Below are positions 33,705 to 39,427 of a DNA stretch of 39,427 nucleotides, piece after piece. Position numbers and translations under genes: made by a program. The stretch's first letter is position 1, and each line of letters opens with the position of its first letter. The notes beneath the pieces are model-generated. The model did not search any database, was not told the DNA's origin, and saw only the letters and a program-made list of their open reading frames with translations. The DNA comes from BS150m-G50 sp964517435 (GTDB lineage: Bacteria; CAIWAD01; BS150m-G50): NCBI GenBank assembly GCA_964517435.1, contig CAZFEC010000030.1, positions 1 to 39,427 of the forward strand, read 5' to 3'.

Positions 33705-33934
33705 CCTCAACCTTTTCGACGCTTTTGCGACCAGGTCGACGTACACAGTGCCTCTGATCGGTTTCACCAGCCGGAGGCCTGTGACCGGAAAGCCGCTCCC
33801 ATAGCCCATGCGGCGATGGCAACTCTCCTGCTGGAAGATGGCACGGGATTTGCCTTCAGGTTAGCGTTTGATGAGAGGCGGGTGGGCGAGATGATCCTCA
33901 CCCGATGTCTGATAAGCGATGCAAGGAAACCGAC
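33705..33934. other. Region between gap and lipoprotein gene, no assured gene
   Basis: 230 bp. The minus strand has an open frame into the gap (SGFPVTGLRLVKPIRG...) that could be the 5' part of the FG-GAP gene. The plus strand has a 40-codon frame at 33816-33938 beginning MATLLLEDGTGFAF, with faint likeness to the start of carbamoyl-phosphate synthase small subunit (LEDGT). Neither can be confirmed next to a gap. Confidence 0.4.
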
Positions 33935-34750
33935 ATGAAACCGATGTTGAAACTGATTCTGTTGCCCGGTCTGCTGCTGTTGAGCGGATGCAACGATATC
34001 GAACTGAACAGCAACTGGAACAACAGTACCATGGTAGTAGACGGCGAATTGACTGAATGGAACGAGGATTTACTGGCGCCGCCGAAAGAACCGGTCGCCT
34101 TCGCCGTCCGCAATGACAGCGACTACCTCTACCTGGCTCTGCGGACATTCGATCCGGAGCTGATGCGTCAGATCGTCATGACCGGCTTGACCGTCTGGTT
34201 AGATCCGGACGGCGACCGTGATAAAGTGCTTGGAATCGGCTATCCCCACCCGGGCCGCTGGGAACCTCCCGGCTCAATCCGGCTGAAACGGGGAGCGGAT
34301 CCTGCCGCCCAGATCGAGCAGCTGCGGCTGCGCCTGGCGGCCCAGACGGAAATCGCGATCACCGATGCGGAGGGGCGCGTCACTCGGCTCGGGCTCGAAA
34401 ACACCGGGGGAATCCAGGCAGCCACAAGTCTGACCTCCGGTCTGCAATACGAGTTGAAGATTCCCCTCACGGAAAATGCGGAGCGGCCTTTCGCCCTGGC
34501 CGCGTCGCCGGGGATGCGGATCGGAATTGGCTTAACCACCCCGCAGCTGGAAAGACCGGCCCGCTCGGACGGCAGGAGTGGTGGTGGCCATGGTGGTATG
34601 CCTGGTGGCGGCCGCGGTGGTAAGGGCGGTAGGAGCGATCGGGGCGGCAGAGGCGCTCCCGGAGGGGATCACCCGGACCGAACCAGTATTCCCGAACCGT
34701 TGGAAATATGGCTCGAGGTACAACTGGCCGAACCGGAACCACGCCTGTGA
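33935..34750 (+). CDS. DOMON/CBM9-like lipoprotein with Gly/Arg/His-rich segment
   Basis: A 271-residue lipoprotein. ATG 33935 has AAGGAAA 5 nt upstream and starts a lipoprotein signal (LKLILLPGLLLLSGC) with Cys19. Residues about 30-110 resemble a DOMON/CBM9-like beta-sandwich: MVVDGELTEWNEDLL, AFAVRNDSDYLYLALRT and LTVWLDPDGDRDKVLGIGYP. A linker region then leads to a highly repetitive Gly/Arg/His/Asp segment (about 212-248; GGGHGGMPGGGRGG, GGRSDRGGRGAPGG), and EPLEIWLEVQLAEPEP ends the protein. The domain family binds sugars, haem or metals. The His/Asp/Gly segment might bind metal or an anionic partner; that is inference. It lies 152 bp before a TonB-type receptor on the same strand, suggesting partnership at the outer membrane. 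Confidence 0.75.
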   Translation: MKPMLKLILLPGLLLLSGCNDIELNSNWNNSTMVVDGELTEWNEDLLAPPKEPVAFAVRNDSDYLYLALRTFDPELMRQIVMTGLTVWLDPDGDRDKVLGIGYPHPGRWEPPGSIRLKRGADPAAQIEQLRLRLAAQTEIAITDAEGRVTRLGLENTGGIQAATSLTSGLQYELKIPLTENAERPFALAASPGMRIGIGLTTPQLERPARSDGRSGGGHGGMPGGGRGGKGGRSDRGGRGAPGGDHPDRTSIPEPLEIWLEVQLAEPEPRL

Positions 34751-34828
34751 CCTTGTTACTGCTTGATCTTCTGACCTGACGACCTAACTTCTGCTACGCG
34801 ATTACCGTCGCAGGAATCCTTTTCACTT

Positions 34829-34844
34829 AGCGGGAATCTGTTAC
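34829..34844 (+). repeat. Copy of short dispersed intergenic repeat AGCGGGAATCTGTTAC
   Basis: It matches 7114-7130 apart from one inserted A there, and shares an 11-bp core with 39390-39400. It lies in the 152-bp spacer before the TonB receptor gene. Confidence 0.45.
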
Positions 34845-34902
34845 CAGCCAGATCCTGACCCTGGTCGTCGCAGGCGGATTGATCTCAAAACAGGAAACCA
34901 AA

Positions 34903-37365
34903 ATGCGCAAACGCTTTCTAATCCCTCTACTGCTGCTCATCACGCTGAGCGTAATCCAGGCGCAACCTGCCAGGTCGCGATCCGGTATGCCGACCATCAC
35001 CCTGCGCGGCACTGTGGTCGATTCCACCTTTGGTGAACCACTCGCCTATGCCAATATCTCCGTGGTCAGTCTCCGCCGGGAACGGGTGATCGCCGGGACA
35101 ATGACCGACGCGGAGGGTGAATTCGTAATCCCGGAGATCCCGCCCGGCCGGCATGAACTGCGGGTGGAGTTCATCGGCTATGAGCCCCGGACGGTCAGTC
35201 CCGTCGAGCTGTTTCCCGGCGGCGGCCGTGAGCGCGACCTGGGCGTGATCCGGCTGGCGGCCGTCGAACTGGAGCTGGAGGCGGTGGAGGTGCGCGGCGA
35301 ACAACCGCTTTACCGGCAGACCGCCGAGATGAAGGTATTCAATGTCGAGCAGAGCAGTGTCGCCAAGGGGGGGAGCGCGCTGGACGCGCTGGAGCAGATC
35401 CCGGGCGTCGAGGTAGACATCGACGGCAAGGTGAGCCTGCGCGGCAGCAGCAACGTCAACATCCTGCTGGACGGCAGGCCCTCCCTCATCACCGGCAGCG
35501 ACCAGGAGATGGTGCTGGAGGCGATCCCCGCCAGCAGTATCCGGGACATCGAAGTCATCACCAATCCCTCCGCCCGCTATAATCCGGAAGGGATGGCGGG
35601 GATTATCAACATCGTTCTGAAGGAAAACCGGCTGACCGGTCTGAACGGCAGCGTTGCGCTGGGCGGATCCACCCTCGGCTCCGGCAGTGTGTCGGGACAG
35701 GTGAACTACCGCACCGATAAGTTCAACCTCTTTCTCAATTCCGGTTGGCGGCACAGCCTGCGCGCGGCTACCGGCGACAACTACCGGGAGACCTACGGCG
35801 ACAGCCTGACGGCGCTGCTCGACCAGCGGATCGAGGGGGAACGGGGCGGCGATTCCCGGCTGGTGAAGACCGGTTTCGAACTCTATCCCGCCCCCGGCAA
35901 CAGGCTGGGCGCGACGCTGACCTACAACGACCGGGCCGGCGTGCATGATCGCAGCGTCGAAGCCCGCGAAGAGGTGGGGGATTCCCTGTGGGAGTATACG
36001 CAGATTTCCACCGGCGACGGCGAGCAGAACAACCTCGCTCTGAGCCTGTTTTTCGACCGGGATTTCGCCCAGCCTCGACACCGGCTTTCCCTCGACGCCG
36101 ATCTCTCCCGCGGCAGGGACAAGCGCCCCAGCGCGCTGGAAACAGTGCCGGCGCCGGGTTACGAGGCTGTCGTCGACGCCGATCCGGAGCAGACCCGCAG
36201 CGAAGTTGGACGGGACCGCGCCGCGCTGAAGCTGGACTACACCCGACCCTTCGGTGAGCAGCTGCGACTGGAAGCAGGCTACAACGGCACCCTCCGCTAT
36301 CTCGATCACGATCACCGCGAGTATGTCTGGGACGACGCCGGCAACCGGTTTGTGCTGGACGACACGCTGAGCAACCGCTTCCGTTTCGACGAAAACATCC
36401 AGGCCGTCTACGCACAGCTGCAGTGGAAACGGGAGCGGACTACCCTCCAGGCCGGACTGCGCGGCGAGCTTGTCTATACGACCACGGAGCTGTTGGACTC
36501 GGACGAACTGGACGCGGGGGAATACGCCAGCCTTTATCCCAGCGCGGCGTTCACGCTGGAGCTGACGGAGCAGCTGAAGCTGCAGACCAGCTACAGCCGC
36601 CGGGTTCGCCGCCCGCGCGACCGCCAACTCAATCCAGCCGTCTTCAAGATGGACGAGCGGAGCATCCGGCAAGGTAATCCGCACCTGCAGCCGGAGTACA
36701 CCGACGCGGTCGAACTCTCGCTTTCCCACTTCAGGCAGGGAATCAACACCTCGCTTACGGCCTACTACCGGCGCACTACCGACAAGATCTCCCGGTTCAA
36801 AGAGCTGCGTCCGGATGGAGTCACGGTGATGACATACGAGAATTTCGCCGAAAAGACGTCGAACGGTCTGGAGCTGGTTTTCAGCGGCGGGCTGGGACGC
36901 CGGCTGAACCTGATGGTCAGCGGCAACCTCTACTCCGACCAGGTGGATGTCTCCAACCTGACCGAGACGTACGATGCGACCGCGATCGGTTATGCCGGCC
37001 GCTTTTCCCTCATCTGGAACCTGACGCCGGCGACCGAGTTCTCCTACATCGCCGTCTACCGTTCGCCGCGGGATATCCCGATCGGCCGGATAGAGGCCAT
37101 GACCTTCAGCGACTGCTCCCTGAAACGACAATTCCTGCAGGACCGGCTTTCCCTGACGCTCAGGGTCAGCGACATCTTCAACAGCCGCGGCTTCAGATTC
37201 GAAACTTATGACGAGACTTACTACCAGGAAAGCAGTCGTAAGTTTGCCAGCCGGCGGCTGGCGCTGACGCTGGAATACCGTTTCGGCAAGCTGGAGGAGC
37301 AGCCCCGGCGGAAGCGGGAACAGCAGGTGGAGGGCTTCGATCAGGGCGGGTATGGGATCGAATAG
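34903..37365 (+). CDS. TonB-dependent receptor-like outer-membrane beta-barrel protein
   Basis: An 820-residue outer-membrane protein. ATG 34903 (AGGAAA upstream) begins a signal peptide (KRFLIPLLLLITLSVIQAQ); ATG 34879 would add eight residues. Residues about 35-125 are a carboxypeptidase-like regulatory domain (TLRGTVVDSTFGEPLAYANI, TDAEGEFVIPEIPPG, GYEP). A plug domain follows at about 135-245 (ALEQIPGVEVDIDGKVSLRG, NVNILLDGRP, IEVITNPSARYNPEGMAGII). The remainder is a beta-barrel of the OMP_b-brl_3/TonB receptor type with repeated aromatic strands (YRTDKFNLFLNSGWRH, SYSRRVRRPRDRQLNP). The barrel ends at LTLEYRFG and a 23-residue polar tail follows, unusual since such barrels normally end at the last strand. 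No clear TonB box is visible. The cargo is unknown. Confidence 0.9.
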   Translation: MRKRFLIPLLLLITLSVIQAQPARSRSGMPTITLRGTVVDSTFGEPLAYANISVVSLRRERVIAGTMTDAEGEFVIPEIPPGRHELRVEFIGYEPRTVSPVELFPGGGRERDLGVIRLAAVELELEAVEVRGEQPLYRQTAEMKVFNVEQSSVAKGGSALDALEQIPGVEVDIDGKVSLRGSSNVNILLDGRPSLITGSDQEMVLEAIPASSIRDIEVITNPSARYNPEGMAGIINIVLKENRLTGLNGSVALGGSTLGSGSVSGQVNYRTDKFNLFLNSGWRHSLRAATGDNYRETYGDSLTALLDQRIEGERGGDSRLVKTGFELYPAPGNRLGATLTYNDRAGVHDRSVEAREEVGDSLWEYTQISTGDGEQNNLALSLFFDRDFAQPRHRLSLDADLSRGRDKRPSALETVPAPGYEAVVDADPEQTRSEVGRDRAALKLDYTRPFGEQLRLEAGYNGTLRYLDHDHREYVWDDAGNRFVLDDTLSNRFRFDENIQAVYAQLQWKRERTTLQAGLRGELVYTTTELLDSDELDAGEYASLYPSAAFTLELTEQLKLQTSYSRRVRRPRDRQLNPAVFKMDERSIRQGNPHLQPEYTDAVELSLSHFRQGINTSLTAYYRRTTDKISRFKELRPDGVTVMTYENFAEKTSNGLELVFSGGLGRRLNLMVSGNLYSDQVDVSNLTETYDATAIGYAGRFSLIWNLTPATEFSYIAVYRSPRDIPIGRIEAMTFSDCSLKRQFLQDRLSLTLRVSDIFNSRGFRFETYDETYYQESSRKFASRRLALTLEYRFGKLEEQPRRKREQQVEGFDQGGYGIE

Positions 37366-37378
37366 CTTATTTCTATTT

Positions 37379-37392
37379 CAGGGTCGGACCTG
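37379..37392 (-). repeat. 14-bp intergenic repeat CAGGTCCGACCCTG, copy 2 (inverted)
   Basis: Exact inverted copy of 24635-24648, 14 bp after the TonB receptor stop. Confidence 0.6.
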
Positions 37393-37431
37393 GAGAAGTG
37401 TTGAATAATCAATAACATAATCCCGTATTAT

Positions 37432-37461
37432 GGCCGTTCTTGCCCCTTAGACGGCCTTTTT
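37432..37461 (+). terminator. Rho-independent terminator after the TonB receptor gene
   Basis: GGCCGT (37432-37437) pairs with ACGGCC (37451-37456) and is followed at once by TTTTT. The loop is 13 nt. It lies about 65 bp after the receptor stop on the same strand. Confidence 0.75.
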
Positions 37462-37504
37462 CGCACGGTTTATTGAAGGCGGATTTGTTCCACCGCACCT
37501 CCAT

Positions 37505-37542
37505 ATAAAACAGGGCTGTGAAGCATCGGCTCCACAGCCCTG
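37505..37542 (-). terminator. Rho-independent terminator of the porin-like gene
   Basis: On the minus strand, a perfect 10-bp stem CAGGGCTGTG/CACAGCCCTG (37511-37520 with 37533-37542) with a 12-nt loop is followed by TTTTATATGG. It lies about 55 bp after the porin stop and faces the receptor's terminator, insulating the two convergent genes. Confidence 0.88.
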
Positions 37543-37597
37543 ATAATAGACATATCGACCGGAACCAAGGCTGAAAGCTGGTTCCCAATCAGTTTGT

Positions 37598-38626
37598 TTA
37601 CTTAACCTTGATTTCCGTAGTCAGCTCGTAGAAGATGGTCGTGTCGTACGAGTCGTCGGCATAGGTGCTCTTCTTGTACCGGACGGTCGGCTTGAAAACG
37701 ACCGGACCGTACTTGACGGCGTAGTCTACCCAGATGAACATGAAGGCTTCTTCGTTACCGTCCCAGTCCATCGTAGCCCCGTTATAGTAGGCGTTGAAGA
37801 CGCCGGGACCCAGCGGCGCCTTGACACCGGCGTGATAGAACATGCCGGAATAAGCGTCGTCGGCCTCCGAAGTCATACCACCACCCAGCGAGAGGGTGAA
37901 GGGTCCAAAAGTAGGATAGACAAAGGCACCGTAGGTCATTGGATTGTAGAAATCGATGGTCTCAGTCGGATCCATGTCCTCGCCCATGGTGTAGAGGAAC
38001 TGTGCCAGCACCTTGTGTCCGGCGATCGCGAAGGAATAGCCGCTGCCGAACGTGGCCAAGTCCTTGTTGGTAGTTGTCACCATTCCATCGCTCTCGGTCT
38101 CAGCTTCTATCCAGTAGTTGTTTGCATCGATGGAATAGAGAGCATACAGAGTGCCGGGACCAACATTAAAGCTGGCTTTAGCGCCGGTGAGCGACAGATT
38201 GTGAAACAGCAGGAAGGGGATTCCCACCGGTGACGTGGGATAGAAGTGCGCATCCATCAGCAGGTTGCCCTTGCAGGGGTAACGACCGAGCATCCAGGAG
38301 TGCCCGTCGGTCTTGCGTCCGAAGTAGGCCAGCATCCAGTCCGCCTGATTGGAGGCGTAGACACCCATCTTGCTCCAGTCGGCAACACCCTCGTGTCCCA
38401 GCTTGGCGGCCCAGAAGAAGCCGTTGTCCAGTTTGGCATTAGCGAAAATCCGAGCGCGGTATAGCCAATAAATATCGGAAGCACTCAGCGTTTGATCGCC
38501 ATCAGCGTTGTATGAAGCGGTTTGAGCCATACGCGGCCGCACCCTTGCATCCGCTGAGAAATTAATCGTTGCCAGCGCATTGCCCGCCAGCACAAGTGTT
38601 AAGACCAGAATCGTTAGTTTCTTCAT
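37598..38626 (-). CDS. Porin-like outer-membrane beta-barrel protein
   Basis: A 342-residue protein with a clear signal peptide (KKLTILVLTLVLAGNALA, cleavage near residue 19). The mature part alternates polar and aromatic residues in short strands (FSADARVRPRMAQ, YRARIFANAKLDNGFFWAAK, GPVVFKPTVRYKKSTY) and ends ELTTEIKVK, the pattern of a monomeric porin. One Cys (YPCKGN) and an Asp-rich turn near the N-terminus (YNADGDQTLSASDIYW) are visible. ATG 38626 has GGAGGAAA just upstream. A strong private terminator and a long upstream spacer suggest an independently, possibly highly, expressed gene. Specificity unknown. Confidence 0.8.
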   Translation of the reverse strand: MKKLTILVLTLVLAGNALATINFSADARVRPRMAQTASYNADGDQTLSASDIYWLYRARIFANAKLDNGFFWAAKLGHEGVADWSKMGVYASNQADWMLAYFGRKTDGHSWMLGRYPCKGNLLMDAHFYPTSPVGIPFLLFHNLSLTGAKASFNVGPGTLYALYSIDANNYWIEAETESDGMVTTTNKDLATFGSGYSFAIAGHKVLAQFLYTMGEDMDPTETIDFYNPMTYGAFVYPTFGPFTLSLGGGMTSEADDAYSGMFYHAGVKAPLGPGVFNAYYNGATMDWDGNEEAFMFIWVDYAVKYGPVVFKPTVRYKKSTYADDSYDTTIFYELTTEIKVK

Positions 38627-39427
38627 TTTTTCCTCCAGTTTGAGTCTCCCTGCTGCGGTAATTATGCACCCGGCAGGATTCTAATGGTTATATCGGTCGG
38701 TATATCTGTAAATGGTATCGTAGCCTGCTGTCCGATTTAAATATCTGAAACGTCGGAATAAGAGCCATCAGCGCTGTCTGCCCGCCGGGTCGGCAGGGCA
38801 CAGGTGATGTCGGGAATCGTGCGTCGTGCGTCTCAGTAATTGCTACACTCTGAACTGGTTTTATTGCCACTCAGTCAAAAACGTGATGCAAGATGACCAT
38901 AAAGCCGCTTCAAAGTAGTCCGGGTGAAAAGGGTTGTCAAGAACAATATCATTTTTCCCTCCCCCTGAAACGGTACTCAAATCTAGGTCTGCAGCCACCT
39001 GAGCGCACCGGATGCCCCTTATTATCTACATTGCGGCGTGTCGTACAGCGGATAGAATGGGCTCCGGCGGCATAGAAAAGCCCTGGGAGCCGTCAAGCGC
39101 GCTCAATGTGGCGGGCGGGTAATTATCTTCAGAATGCGAACACGGCGCTTGACTTCCCGGCGGGACAAAACTATCATTCCCTCAGTTCGGCTGAAGTTGA
39201 ATCCCGCTTCAGCCGATACATACTCTACACACCAGTTCTTCTCTGCTCAGACAAAAACGTTAGAGATAACGCGTCGGCACTAACAAACGAAAACCCCACT
39301 ATTCAAAGGGGTCGTCGCACTTCCTGCCAATGTGTTGACCGCCGTGCCGCGTAAGAAAAATCATCTATGATTGAGAAAAAGCTTGCGCGGCGGGAATCTG
39401 GTAAGTAAACTTTTCGATCTTGCGCTT
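38627..39427. other. Right-end non-coding region
   Basis: About 800 bp without a gene I can support. An 82-codon plus-strand frame (39106-39354) has no Shine-Dalgarno, no family likeness and irregular composition. The base composition seems more A/T-rich than the genes. The part next to 38626 should hold the porin promoter, but no convincing -35/-10 pair stands out. An 11-bp core of the dispersed intergenic repeat occurs at 39390-39400. Confidence 0.55.

Noticed and set aside
33816..33938. 40-codon frame resembling the CarA N-terminus
   Set aside because: The likeness is limited to a few residues (LEDGT and VGE), it ends after 40 codons, and it adjoins an assembly gap.
34927..37131. A 734-codon minus-strand frame opposite the TonB receptor
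   Set aside because: Antisense shadow: the plus strand has a signal peptide, plug and barrel motifs.
39106..39354. 82-codon plus-strand open frame at the right end
   Set aside because: No Shine-Dalgarno, no recognised motif, irregular composition and no coupled neighbour.
1..39427. Reassignment of TGA to tryptophan (suggested by the in-frame TGA at 33118 and the open frame after 32073)
   Set aside because: Many genes here end at TGA with normal family lengths and overlapping downstream starts, and TGG is the regular Trp codon.
1..39427. CRISPR array, prophage or insertion sequence
   Set aside because: No regular repeat-spacer pattern and no transposase, integrase or phage structural gene was seen.

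Overview
The window looks like a stretch of chromosome, roughly 60% G+C by eye, from an uncultured Gram-negative bacterium of the Fibrobacterota/Chlorobiota/Bacteroidota (FCB) superphylum or a related candidate phylum. The main clue is C-terminal FlgD-like secretion/sorting domains with the signature NYPNPFNP or NHPNPFNP, seen on two proteins plus a third, orphan copy lacking that signature. DUF4159/DUF4175 proteins, a TonB-linked beta-barrel with a carboxypeptidase-like regulatory domain and several lipoproteins fit the same assignment. The phylum cannot be fixed from the sequence alone. A run of exactly 100 N at 33605-33704 shows that this is a draft scaffold.

Layout. (1) 1-6860, minus strand: a surface-polysaccharide block with a DegT-type sugar aminotransferase, a left-handed-helix acyltransferase, a NodB-like deacetylase-related protein, Gmd and Fcl (GDP-mannose to GDP-L-fucose), and a beta-helix lipoprotein that runs off the left edge. 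(2) 7224-8711, plus strand: a secreted protein with PPC-like domains and a sorting tail. (3) 8763-15688, minus strand: an envelope block with a SurA-like foldase, an UshA-like nucleotidase, a DUF4159 protein and a 1135-residue DUF4175-like membrane/coiled-coil protein. (4) 15916-21876, plus strand: an alpha-glucan block of GH57, GalT, GlgA and GlgC. (5) 21973-26711, plus strand: a methyltransferase, hemolysin III, nitronate monooxygenase, two GNATs and a PP-loop protein with an altered signature. (6) 26847-30311, minus strand: tRNA-Leu(UAG), trigger factor, ClpP and ClpX. (7) 30736-34750: an RhlE-like helicase, an orphan sorting domain, an interrupted FG-GAP protein next to the assembly gap, and a lipoprotein. 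(8) 34903-38626: a TonB-dependent receptor and a porin-like protein, separated by two terminators.

The strongest unexplained signal is a short dispersed DNA word, GTGATAC (extended consensus YGTGATACR). I find 29 copies between 1533 and 23010, on both strands, in genes and between genes, and in several reading frames, at a mean spacing of about 770 bp. I find none in the remaining 16.4 kb to the right or in the first 1.5 kb. Density and lack of strand bias resemble a DNA-uptake-type sequence. The sharp right-hand boundary inside the hemolysin III gene needs its own explanation: recent transfer, a chromosomal domain boundary, or a chimeric join.

Other notable points are an in-frame TGA replacing a conserved Trp in the FG-GAP protein, a sorting-domain remnant lying in frame just after the helicase stop, a DEVD box in the helicase, and a 12-bp outer inverted repeat enclosing a perfect palindrome between convergent genes.
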